Assembly: GCA_964493995.1 (NCBI GenBank)
Contig: CAZBQD010000015.1
Coordinates: forward strand, 1-37,461
Reading direction: 5' to 3'
Source of the DNA: GCA-002282575 sp964493995
Lineage (GTDB): Bacteria; Pseudomonadota; Gammaproteobacteria; Thiomicrospirales; Thiomicrospiraceae
Length of the DNA: 37,461 nt
This document shows, one piece after another, positions 1 to 7,457 of the stretch. How positions within the stretch are numbered: position 1 is the first letter of the stretch; every line of letters starts with the position of its first letter. Both the position numbers and the translations under genes were made by a program. The notes under the pieces were generated by a model. The model worked only from the letters and a program-made list of their open reading frames with translations, was not told the DNA's origin and made no database searches.

Positions 1-38
1 TTAATGATGCTAGTATAACACACGACCCCACAAACCAA

Positions 39-64
39 AAAAGCGACCCTTTCGGGTCGCTTTT
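39..64 (-). terminator. Rho-independent terminator of the porin gene
   Basis: Read on the minus strand, a 7-bp GC-rich stem (GCGACCC with GGGTCGC) closes a GAAA tetraloop. It is flanked by A-rich sequence on one side and a T-run on the other. It lies about 40 bases past the porin stop codon and is the classic shape of an intrinsic terminator. The flanking A and T runs mean it could also act on plus-strand transcripts entering from the left. Confidence 0.85.
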
Positions 65-105
65 GCGAAGTTTTAACTTGAAAGCCGTGTTGCCACGGCA
101 AGCAA

Positions 106-1197
106 TTAGAACTTGTGGATTAAACCAACAGAGAAAGCTGATGGATCTTTACCCATGTTAACAGTAGAAGCGTCACCATGACCACCACCAGCGTTAGCAG
201 AGTAGAATGCATTTGCTTCGTTGTCTACCATTGCGTAAGCAGCATAAACAGTCGTGTTCTTGCTCATAGCGTGGTCATAACCAACTGCGTACATGTTAGC
301 ACCAGTGCTGTCAGTACCGCTAACTTTTTCAGCCATACCCAACTGAGCTTTAATTGTACCAGCAGCAGTTACTTTCATAGAAGCGCCTAGACCATAGATG
401 TTACGAGCTTTGATTGTGTTAGCAGCAACATAAGCATCTTGGTTAGCGTAGAAACCGTTAACTTTAACTGAACCAAAGTTGTAAGAAGCACCTAAACGCA
501 CACCAGACATTTCTTTGCTAGCATCTTGAGTCCAACCTTTCTCGTGGTTTTCGTAAGAAATATCAGCATTCAAGTTACCAGCTGCATAACCAATACTAGC
601 AGAGTAAGCATTCTTTTTAGCAGATGCAGCATTGTTTGTGCTGTTACGCTCATCGTTAGAGATTGCCAACATACCAGAAACACCACCGAAAGTTGGTGAA
701 GCGTAAGCGATTACGTTAGACGGACGTAGATCAAAACCTGCTGAGGTACCAGTTCCATTAGCAGCAGTTCCAGTAGAAGTTAGGTTACGCATGTCACCAA
801 TTTGATCACCGAACATGTCATATTTACGACCAACTAATTTGAATGGTGTGTCATGAATACCCAACATCACTGTACCGAAACTACCCGCTAAACCAGCGTA
901 GCTGTTACGTTGACCACCCCAACCGCCGGTTGTAGACTCACCGTCGAGAGCAATTGTTGTTTCGAATTGGTAAACCGCTTTTAAGCCAGCACCCAAATCT
1001 TCAGAACCTTTGATACCCAAACGTGAAGAGTTAGAAGCTACGTTAGTTACTGAACCATTGTCAGCAGTAGTAGCGCCTTTTTCGTTTTGAACAGCATCAA
1101 CAGACATGTGAGCCACACCATAAACAGTAGCCGCTGCAAAAGCAGAAGGAGCTGCAACAGCAGCAGCGATAGCGATAGCTAAAATATTCTTGTTCAT
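106..1197 (-). CDS. Outer-membrane porin, Gram-negative general porin family
   Basis: A 363-residue beta-barrel porin that should form a trimeric diffusion channel in the outer membrane. The start is placed at the ATG of MNKNILAIAIAAAVAAPSAF, which opens a clear Sec signal peptide with likely cleavage after AFA, followed by ATVYG, the usual first strand of this family. An AAGGAAAT ribosome site precedes this ATG; a longer open frame begins 93 bases upstream but would bury the signal peptide. The protein ends in phenylalanine (LIHKF), the signal read by the BAM assembly machinery. Gly/Ala-rich alternating strands such as GIKGSEDLGAGLKAVYQFE and RNSYAGLAGSFGTVMLG are typical of the proteobacterial OmpC/PorB-like group. 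The gene stands alone, with its own promoter and terminator, and is probably highly expressed. Substrate selectivity cannot be read from the sequence. Confidence 0.93.
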   Translation of the reverse strand: MNKNILAIAIAAAVAAPSAFAAATVYGVAHMSVDAVQNEKGATTADNGSVTNVASNSSRLGIKGSEDLGAGLKAVYQFETTIALDGESTTGGWGGQRNSYAGLAGSFGTVMLGIHDTPFKLVGRKYDMFGDQIGDMRNLTSTGTAANGTGTSAGFDLRPSNVIAYASPTFGGVSGMLAISNDERNSTNNAASAKKNAYSASIGYAAGNLNADISYENHEKGWTQDASKEMSGVRLGASYNFGSVKVNGFYANQDAYVAANTIKARNIYGLGASMKVTAAGTIKAQLGMAEKVSGTDSTGANMYAVGYDHAMSKNTTVYAAYAMVDNEANAFYSANAGGGHGDASTVNMGKDPSAFSVGLIHKF

Positions 1198-1265
1198 AGG
1201 ATTTCCTTTATAGATTCCAACATTTTTTCGAGTCAGACGGAATGTCTTTCTCAACCACGATTGCA

Positions 1266-1295
1266 ATACTACAACAGGTTTTTGCGACAACGCAA
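1266..1295 (-). promoter_or_regulatory. Putative sigma-70 promoter of the porin gene
   Basis: On the minus strand, TTGCGT (1295-1290) and TAGTAT (1271-1266) are separated by 18 bases, giving a predicted start of transcription near 1259 and a leader of about 60 bases. The -35 hexamer overlaps a TTGCG/CGCAA dyad listed separately. Confidence 0.5.
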
Positions 1296-1307
1296 CACTT
1301 TTTTGCG
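1282..1307. promoter_or_regulatory. TTGCG/CGCAA dyads overlapping the porin -35 region (candidate operator)
   Basis: The 14-bp perfect dyad TTGCGACAACGCAA (1282-1295) is followed seven bases later by a third half-site, TTGCG (1303-1307). The dyad covers the proposed porin -35 hexamer, the usual position for a repressor or activator site. The binding protein is unknown. Confidence 0.35.
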
Positions 1308-1399
1308 TTTTTGTTGAATTTTTTTAGTTGCTGTTGTTTTTTTGCAACAGGCAAGCGATAGATTATTAAATGATGGGGATGGGTGTTAGCCTCTACCTG

Positions 1400-1428
1400 T
1401 TGGGCTAACTCGCTGTGTCATATATAAT
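1400..1428 (+). promoter_or_regulatory. Sigma-70 promoter of purEK
   Basis: TTGGGC (1400-1405), a 17-base spacer and a perfect TATAAT (1423-1428). Transcription should begin near 1435. That leaves about 27 bases before the ATG at 1462 but only about 12 before an alternative in-frame ATG at 1447, which favours the later start. Confidence 0.7.
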
Positions 1429-1461
1429 ACCTATTTTATATATGCAATGTGTGATGATGCT

Positions 1462-1950
1462 ATGACACCTCAAGTCGGAATTATTATGGGCTCGCAATCA
1501 GACTGGCCTACTATGCAACAAGCGGCGATGATGCTGGAACAATTCGGCATCGCTTATGAAACTAAGGTGGTTTCAGCGCATCGCACACCCGACTTGTTGG
1601 TTGAATATGCTAAATCGGCGGCAGATCGTGGCTTAAAAGTGATTATCGCTGGTGCAGGCGGTGCTGCGCATTTACCAGGCATGGTGGCGAGCATGACCCG
1701 TTTACCCGTATTAGGCGTGCCGGTACAATCTAAAGCCTTATCAGGTTGGGATTCGTTATTGTCGATTGTGCAAATGCCCGGTGGTGTGCCCGTGGCGACC
1801 TTAGCCATTGGCGATGCTGGCGCGAAAAACGCAGGCATTTTGGCAGCGCAAATTTTGGGCACTCACGATGAGACCATTGCGGTCAAATTAAATGCCTTCC
1901 GTCAAGCGCAAACCGAAGCGGTGTTAGCGCAACTCAACCCTAGCCTGTGA
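1462..1950 (+). CDS. purE: N5-carboxyaminoimidazole ribonucleotide mutase
   Basis: PurE class I moves the carboxyl group of N5-CAIR to carbon 4, giving CAIR in de novo purine synthesis. It works in the cytosol as an octamer on the product of PurK, encoded directly downstream. The 162-residue length fits the family (E. coli PurE is about 169). Visible motifs are GSQSDWPTM near the N terminus (nucleotide and phosphate binding), SAHRTPD with the catalytic histidine, and GAGGAAHLPGMVA. The start is set at the ATG giving MTPQVGIIMGS; an in-frame ATG five codons earlier exists but lies very close to the predicted transcription start. Neither start has a strong Shine-Dalgarno. purK follows after 10 bases, so the two are surely co-transcribed. 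Confidence 0.95.
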   Translation: MTPQVGIIMGSQSDWPTMQQAAMMLEQFGIAYETKVVSAHRTPDLLVEYAKSAADRGLKVIIAGAGGAAHLPGMVASMTRLPVLGVPVQSKALSGWDSLLSIVQMPGGVPVATLAIGDAGAKNAGILAAQILGTHDETIAVKLNAFRQAQTEAVLAQLNPSL

Positions 1951-1960
1951 GCAACCTGAG

Positions 1961-3052
1961 ATGAGTATCGGTCCAGTCATTGGTGTTATTGGTGCAGGTC
2001 AGCTCGGTCGGATGCTGGCCTTGGCAGGAACACGCTTGGGAGCGCGTTTTGCTTTTTATGAAGATGTGCCCAGCTCAACCAGTGAAACACTGGGAAAGCT
2101 CTACCATCAACATCAGTTGCAAGCATTTATCGACAGCGTCGATGTGGTCACTTTTGAATCGGAAAATACGCCCGTTGCTTTGGTTGAACAGATAGCACAA
2201 CACAAACCGGTTTTCCCGCCTGCTAAGGCTTTATTTACCGCCCAGCATCGTGGACGTGAAAAAACCCTGTTTCGCTCGCTCGGGATTCAAACCGCGACTT
2301 TTGCCCTTGTCAACAGCATAGCAGAATTAGAATCGGCAGTGGAAACCATGGGGCTGCCAGCCGTGCTCAAAACGACAACGGAAGGCTATGACGGCAAAGG
2401 ACAGGCGGTATTGCGCTCGCTGGACGATATTGCAAGCGCATGGGAAACCATCGGCAATCGAGAGCTGATTTTAGAAGGCTTTGTGCGGTTTCAACGTGAG
2501 TTGTCCATTGTTGCCGCTCGTGATGCACAGGGCAATACAGTCTTTTATCCCTTAGTGGAAAACCAACATCAAGCAGGGATTTTACGGGTTACGCTCGCCC
2601 CTGCCCCCGCTGTAAACGCTGCTACCAGCGCACAAGCGCAAAGCATGGTCAAAGCCATTATGGATGCCTTGGATTATGTTGGGGTCATAGCCTTAGAGCT
2701 GTTCGATACTGAAAATGGACTGGTGGTGAATGAAATGGCACCGCGTGTGCACAATTCGGGACATTGGAGTCAGGATGGTGCTTGGACGGATCAATTCGAA
2801 AATCATTGCCGTGCCTTACTGGGTCTGCCTCTAGGCGATGCCAGCCAGTCGGTTAACGCCTGCGCCATGCTGAACCTGATTGGTGAATTAGGCAACTGGC
2901 AGCAAGCCTTGACCGTACCGCACGCACAGGTGCATTTATACGATAAAGCTCCTCGTGTTGGTCGTAAGCTAGGTCACATTAATGTCACCGCTAACAGCGA
3001 GGCGGAGTTGCAAGCAACGATTGAACGGGTGCAAGGATTATTAAAACTATGA
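1961..3052 (+). CDS. purK: N5-carboxyaminoimidazole ribonucleotide synthase
   Basis: PurK is the ATP-grasp enzyme that carboxylates AIR with bicarbonate and ATP to give N5-CAIR, which PurE then converts. The 363 residues match the family length. The N terminus GVIGAGQLGRMLALAG is the glycine-rich pre-ATP-grasp fold. The central part has the ATP-grasp signature LKTTTEGYDGKGQ. The metal-binding C-terminal part of the ATP-grasp domain shows as ELFDTENGLVVNEMAPRVHNSGHW. It is the second gene of purEK, ten bases behind purE. Nothing looks broken or unusual. Confidence 0.96.
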   Translation: MSIGPVIGVIGAGQLGRMLALAGTRLGARFAFYEDVPSSTSETLGKLYHQHQLQAFIDSVDVVTFESENTPVALVEQIAQHKPVFPPAKALFTAQHRGREKTLFRSLGIQTATFALVNSIAELESAVETMGLPAVLKTTTEGYDGKGQAVLRSLDDIASAWETIGNRELILEGFVRFQRELSIVAARDAQGNTVFYPLVENQHQAGILRVTLAPAPAVNAATSAQAQSMVKAIMDALDYVGVIALELFDTENGLVVNEMAPRVHNSGHWSQDGAWTDQFENHCRALLGLPLGDASQSVNACAMLNLIGELGNWQQALTVPHAQVHLYDKAPRVGRKLGHINVTANSEAELQATIERVQGLLKL

Positions 3053-3093
3053 TATATTCAATTTCACAAGTTACAAAAAGTGAGTAGTAGATA

Positions 3094-3345
3094 ATGAGCA
3101 CCCTAACTTTCGATACATTAAAGTTTGTTAAGACACTAAAAACCGCAGGTTTTAGTGACAGTCAAGCCGAAGCCTTAGCGGAGGCACAATCTGTAGCTAT
3201 AGACAGTGCAACAGATGTAAGACTGGCAACCAAACAAGACATTCAAGAACTCAAGAATGAGATGCTAGTTATGAAATGGATGATGGGGCTAGTATTAGCG
3301 GGTACGGGTGCGATTTTAATGAAGCTGTTTTTCATTAATGTGTAA
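3094..3345 (+). CDS. Small DUF1640-like coiled-coil membrane protein
   Basis: An 83-residue protein that resembles the DUF1640 (CCDC90-like) family; its function is not established. The N-terminal half (FDTLKFVKTLKTAGFSDSQAEAL) is the pattern usual in this family. It is followed by a charged helix around TKQDIQELKNEMLVMK, likely coiled coil, and a single C-terminal membrane segment (about residues 60-80, GLVLAGTGAILMKLFF). It should therefore be a tail-anchored inner-membrane protein. Members are often nearer 110-125 residues, so the coil is short here. It begins 41 bases after purK and may be read through from purEK, but no functional link is implied. A strong terminator follows directly. 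Confidence 0.75.
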   Translation: MSTLTFDTLKFVKTLKTAGFSDSQAEALAEAQSVAIDSATDVRLATKQDIQELKNEMLVMKWMMGLVLAGTGAILMKLFFINV

Positions 3346-3346
3346 T

Positions 3347-3375
3347 AAAAAACCCAGCAGCTTGCTGGGTTTTTT
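3347..3375. terminator. Bidirectional intrinsic terminator between convergent genes
   Basis: An AAAAAA run, a CCCAGCA/TGCTGGG stem with a three-base loop, then TTTTTT. The symmetry lets it stop both the plus-strand purEK-DUF1640 transcript and the minus-strand hydrolase transcript that meet here. Confidence 0.88.
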
Positions 3376-3392
3376 CGTGGGTGAGCTTAACA

Positions 3393-4199
3393 TCAGAATT
3401 TGATTGTCTCGCCCACTTTCATCACTTTCAAGCTTGCTTTAGCACCACGTTTTTTCAGTGCTTTGGCAAAGTCCTCGGGGGTACCGCTTAAAATATTAAA
3501 GGTACCATAATGGTTTGGAATCGCCATTTTCGGATTGACCAATTTCACCGCTTCAGCAGCACGCTCAGGTCCCATGGTGAAGCGGTCACCAATCGCCACC
3601 AACATGGCGTCAATTTTGCCAAACTCATTCACTAACTTCATATCAGAGAATAAGTCGGTATCACCGGTATGGTAAAAACGAGGGCCGTCTTTAATGGAAA
3701 CGACAAAACCCACCGCGATGCCGGCTTCTTTCAAGTCACCACCTTCCAATTCAACACTACCACCATGAATGGCAGGCACAAAGCCGATTTTCACTTCACC
3801 ATCGAGCAAACTAATTTCGCCACCAGGAAAGCCCGCCGTACCCATATTAAACTGCCCTTCGGGGAACTTCATGTGTTTCACCATCGCTTTACCCAACTCG
3901 AGTGTTGAAACCAGCATAGCAGTGGGGTTATTTTCGGCAATCGCCGTTGCGTCTGCCACATGATCGAAGTGACCATGGGTGGCTAAAATCAAACTCACAT
4001 CATCCAAGGATTCTAGATCTTTTTTAGCATTAGGGTTAGTCGGATTATTAATCCACGGGTCGATCACGACTGTTTTACCCGATGGCGTGACAATTTTATA
4101 GGTTGAATGACCGTACCAAGTGAGCTGAGTTGCCGCTAACGCAGGAATGGCTAACACTAAGGCACTGGTGGCGATGACACTCTTCAATAGTTGTTTCAT
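3393..4199 (-). CDS. Secreted metallo-beta-lactamase-fold hydrolase (UPF0173-like)
   Basis: A 268-residue MBL-fold metal-dependent hydrolase of the UPF0173 type; the substrate is unknown. The metal ligands are visible: H75-x-H77-x-D79-H80 in ATHGHFDHVAD, a later histidine in PAIHGGS, the aspartate of YHTGDTDLF, and the histidine of IPNHYGTF. Most UPF0173 proteins are cytosolic and about 225-230 residues. This one carries a convincing N-terminal signal peptide, cleaved near ALAA at residues 20-23, so it should act in the periplasm. The ribosome site AGAGGTAA sits well before the ATG. It lies 103 bases downstream of glyS on the same strand and may be expressed with it or from its own promoter. 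No partner gene nearby suggests the substrate. Confidence 0.82.
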   Translation of the reverse strand: MKQLLKSVIATSALVLAIPALAATQLTWYGHSTYKIVTPSGKTVVIDPWINNPTNPNAKKDLESLDDVSLILATHGHFDHVADATAIAENNPTAMLVSTLELGKAMVKHMKFPEGQFNMGTAGFPGGEISLLDGEVKIGFVPAIHGGSVELEGGDLKEAGIAVGFVVSIKDGPRFYHTGDTDLFSDMKLVNEFGKIDAMLVAIGDRFTMGPERAAEAVKLVNPKMAIPNHYGTFNILSGTPEDFAKALKKRGAKASLKVMKVGETIKF

Positions 4200-4302
4200 G
4201 GGCGTTACCTCTTATTAACATCTCATTATTCGATGCCAGACCGACAAAACCTTAACAAAAATTAAGATATTGCACTGTCTTTGCATCGACTGAGTTACTA
4301 TA

Positions 4303-6357
4303 TTACAGCTGACCAATATCCGCAACTAAACTCATTAACTGATGCGCACTGGCTAAAAGTGCTAAACGATTATTGCGTAGTGCTTCATCGTCCACATTCA
4401 CCATCACGTCGGCAAAAAAAGCATCAGCTGGTTCACGCAATGCCGACAAGGTTTGCAATACCGCTGCATAATGGGCTTGGCTGTAATGACGTTGCGCTTC
4501 CACTTCGATATCACATAAGGCTAACCAAAGTTGTTGCTCCGCACCCGCTTGCAATAAGTCGGTATTCACCGTGGCATAACTGCTTGCCGATTTTTTCAGA
4601 ATATTACCAATACGCTTATTGGCAGCCGCCAAGGCTTCTGCTTCGGGCAACTGCACAAAACGCTCAACCGCTTGTAAACGACGCCACATATCGAGCGGTT
4701 GCGCCGAAGCCACAGCACGCACGGCTTCAAACCATTCCGGTTTCACACCCGCTTCAACCGCATAGCCTTTAAAACGCGCCATCACGAAATCGACGATTTG
4801 TGCCACTAGATCGTCATTCACGACTGGATTATGCAGTGCTAAAGCTTCACGTACCCAGTAGTCAATATCGATAGCTAACTCAGATTCCACGGCAATACGT
4901 ACTATGCCAAGCGCCGCACGACGCAGCGCAAAGGGGTCTTTATCACCCGTCGGAATCATGCCCGCATAAAAAATACCGGTCAGTGTATCGAACTTATCGG
5001 CCAAAGCAACCGCTTGCGCCACTGAATTAGTCGGGATATCCGCGCCACCCCCTTTCGGCCAGTAGTGTTGTTCGATGGCATAGGCGACATCGGCATCTTC
5101 ATTCGCTTGTAGCGCATAATAACGCCCCATAATACCTTGTAGCTCTGGGAACTCACCCACCATCGCCGACATTAAATCGCACTTACACAAGCGAGCCGCA
5201 CGCCCCGCCAACTCAGGCGATGAGCCTAGGTGTTTGGCCATCGCTGCTGCCAGGGTTTCAATGCGTTCTACTTTATCGAACACACTGCCCAAGTCTTTCT
5301 GAAAAATCACCGTTTTTAATGGCTGCAACCAAGCTTCCATGCTGTGCTTCAAGTCTTGCTGCCAGAAGAAACGCGCATCGGACAAGCGTGGACGCACCAC
5401 TTTTTCATTGCCTTCGCGAATTTGCGCCACATCGGTACTGTCAATATTGGTAATGACAATAAAGACCGGCGTTAACTTACCTTGCGCATCGACGGTATGA
5501 AAATATTTTTGGTTCGCTTTCATCGTTGATATGAGACATTCTTGCGGCACTTGCAAAAAATCTTCATCAAAGCGACAAATGACCGCACTCGGCCATTCAA
5601 CCAAAGCTGCCACCTCTTCCACTAATTCAGGATCAATTTCGGCAACGACACCGGCATCTTTCGCTGCTGCTTGCACCAAATCGACAATGGTATCCATACG
5701 CGCATTGAAGCTAGCGACAACAAAGGCTTTTGCCAAAGTCTGTTCGTAGCTGTCGGCGTCTTTTAATAACACCAATTCAGCGTGATGTACTCGATGACCG
5801 ACACTGACTTGTGCCGATTCAACGCCCAAAATACGACAAGGCAAGACATCCTCACCTAATAATAAGGTGACGTGTTTGACCGGACGCACAAATTCCGCAT
5901 CACCAGCACCCCAACGCATTCGCTTGGGAATGGGCAAGTCGGCCAGAGCTTTTTCCACCATAGCGGGTAGTAAATCGCGCGTGTGACCACCTTTAATGAC
6001 CTGTTTCACCGCCATCCACACCCCTTTCGGGGTGTCAATTTCGATTAAATCCGCTATACCCACACCATTAGTACGCGCAAAGCCTTCTAAGGCCTTACTG
6101 GGGTTGCCCTCTTTATCAAAGGCTTGTGACTTGGGTGGTCCTTGACGCTCTTGTACACGGTCTTCTTGCTGAAGTTGCAAGTCGCGCACACGCACCGCCA
6201 AACGACGTGGGGTAGCGAAGGGTTCTATGTCGCCATGCACTAAGCTGGCCGCCGCCAGTTGTTTCGCCATGCCGTCGGCAAAGGCGTGCATGAGGCGTTT
6301 CAGGGCTTTAGGGGGTAATTCTTCGGTAGCAATTTCAACTAAAAAATCGGCTTTCAT
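4303..6357 (-). CDS. glyS: Glycine-tRNA ligase beta subunit
   Basis: The beta subunit of the bacterial alpha2beta2-type glycyl-tRNA synthetase, which binds tRNA-Gly for the catalytic alpha subunit. The N terminus KADFLVEIATEELPPKAL is diagnostic, and an HD-like region and anticodon-binding C-terminal region follow. The 684 residues match the usual 685-690. The start is the ATG at 6357. A GTG one codon upstream extends the frame but lies inside the glyQ stop region. AGGAGGG stands six bases before the ATG. The glyQ stop and glyS start overlap by one base (TGATG), so translation is probably coupled to keep the two subunits in step. Confidence 0.96.
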   Translation of the reverse strand: MKADFLVEIATEELPPKALKRLMHAFADGMAKQLAAASLVHGDIEPFATPRRLAVRVRDLQLQQEDRVQERQGPPKSQAFDKEGNPSKALEGFARTNGVGIADLIEIDTPKGVWMAVKQVIKGGHTRDLLPAMVEKALADLPIPKRMRWGAGDAEFVRPVKHVTLLLGEDVLPCRILGVESAQVSVGHRVHHAELVLLKDADSYEQTLAKAFVVASFNARMDTIVDLVQAAAKDAGVVAEIDPELVEEVAALVEWPSAVICRFDEDFLQVPQECLISTMKANQKYFHTVDAQGKLTPVFIVITNIDSTDVAQIREGNEKVVRPRLSDARFFWQQDLKHSMEAWLQPLKTVIFQKDLGSVFDKVERIETLAAAMAKHLGSSPELAGRAARLCKCDLMSAMVGEFPELQGIMGRYYALQANEDADVAYAIEQHYWPKGGGADIPTNSVAQAVALADKFDTLTGIFYAGMIPTGDKDPFALRRAALGIVRIAVESELAIDIDYWVREALALHNPVVNDDLVAQIVDFVMARFKGYAVEAGVKPEWFEAVRAVASAQPLDMWRRLQAVERFVQLPEAEALAAANKRIGNILKKSASSYATVNTDLLQAGAEQQLWLALCDIEVEAQRHYSQAHYAAVLQTLSALREPADAFFADVMVNVDDEALRNNRLALLASAHQLMSLVADIGQL

Positions 6358-7292
6358 CACACACCCTCCTTCACATCAACTTTACACATCGGGAAACCCA
6401 GCGCTTCACGTCTGGCCACATAGGCTTCAGCCACTTGCTTGGCCATGGCACGCACTCGACCAATAAAGCGTTGACGCTCGGTGACCGAAATGGCTTTGCG
6501 CGCATCTAACAAGTTAAAGCTGTGCGAGGCCTGGACCACTTGCTCGTAAGCAGGCAAGGGCAAATCCTGACTAATGAGGGAATTGAAAGCCGTCTCACAA
6601 TCATCGAAAGTTTTGAACAGCACGTCGGTATTGGCGTGTTCAAAATTATAAGTGGACATTTCCACTTCATTTTGATGAAACACATCGCCATAAGTGACCT
6701 TACCCTGCGGACCATCAACCCAGGTTAAATCGTAGACACTATCCACCCCTTGCAGGTACATAGCGATACGTTCAAGACCATAGGTAATTTCGCCCGATAC
6801 AGGACGGCATTCTAAACCGCCAACTTGCTGAAAGTAGGTGAACTGAGTCACTTCCATACCGTTTAACCAAACTTCCCAGCCCAGTCCCCAAGCACCGAGC
6901 GTCGGTGATTCCCAGTTGTCTTCAACAAAGCGAATATCATGCACCTTACGGTCAACACCCATCATTTCCAATGACTGCAAATATAAGTCTTGAATATTAT
7001 CGGGCGAGGGTTTTAACAATACTTGGAATTGGTAGTAATGTTGCAAGCGATTGGGGTTTTCACCATAACGGCCATCGGTGGGACGGCGACAAGGTTGCAC
7101 ATAAGCCGTGCGCCATGGCTCTGGCCCTAAAGCACGTAAAAAAGTCGCCGAGTGAAAGGTTCCTGCACCCATGGGCATATCGTAAGGCTGAATCACCACG
7201 CAGCCTTGTTGCGCCCAAAATTCTTGCAGAGCCGCAATGAGTCCTTGGAAAGTTTTAATATTGTGCTTAGGGGTGACGGATGACACGGTCAT
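6357..7292 (-). CDS. glyQ: Glycine-tRNA ligase alpha subunit
   Basis: The catalytic class II subunit that activates glycine and charges tRNA-Gly together with GlyS. With 311 residues it is close to E. coli GlyQ (303). Landmarks are KTFQGLIAALQEFWAQQGCV, QPYDMPMGAGTFHSATFLRA, the GRYGENPNRLQHYYQFQV motif, and GWEVWLNGMEVTQFTYFQQ. The start is the ATG at 7292, preceded by GGAG at five bases. An open frame continues 26 codons further upstream but has no ribosome site and lies outside the conserved protein. The promoter must lie in the 165-base gap shared with the divergent M23 peptidase gene; I could not identify it with confidence. Confidence 0.96.
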   Translation of the reverse strand: MTVSSVTPKHNIKTFQGLIAALQEFWAQQGCVVIQPYDMPMGAGTFHSATFLRALGPEPWRTAYVQPCRRPTDGRYGENPNRLQHYYQFQVLLKPSPDNIQDLYLQSLEMMGVDRKVHDIRFVEDNWESPTLGAWGLGWEVWLNGMEVTQFTYFQQVGGLECRPVSGEITYGLERIAMYLQGVDSVYDLTWVDGPQGKVTYGDVFHQNEVEMSTYNFEHANTDVLFKTFDDCETAFNSLISQDLPLPAYEQVVQASHSFNLLDARKAISVTERQRFIGRVRAMAKQVAEAYVARREALGFPMCKVDVKEGV

Positions 7293-7387
7293 AACTCCAA
7301 CAACAACGGGATAAAAATAGACGGCTATTCTACCACAAGCAAGACACGAATCAGATGAACTCAACACCACTCAGTCTCTACCGAGAT

Positions 7388-7416
7388 TTGCATGTGACTG
7401 CTATCACATATATAAT
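7388..7416 (+). promoter_or_regulatory. Sigma-70 promoter of the M23 peptidase-anmK unit
   Basis: TTGCAT (7388-7393), a 17-base spacer and a perfect TATAAT (7411-7416). The predicted start of transcription near 7422 lies after the GTG that opens the longest frame at 7419, so translation must begin further in, at the ATG of 7458 or 7461. Confidence 0.7.
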
Positions 7417-7457
7417 GAGTGGATAAATTATCTTGTCCAAACATAGGTTACCCCCGC

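Noticed and set aside
1198..1290. 31-residue N-terminal extension of the porin
   Set aside because: It would bury the signal peptide and covers the proposed promoter; the inner ATG has a good ribosome site.
4281..4772. Plus-strand open frame of 163 codons
   Set aside because: It lies almost wholly antisense to glyS, has no ribosome site, and its translation shows no recognisable family; a shadow of the glyS reading frame.
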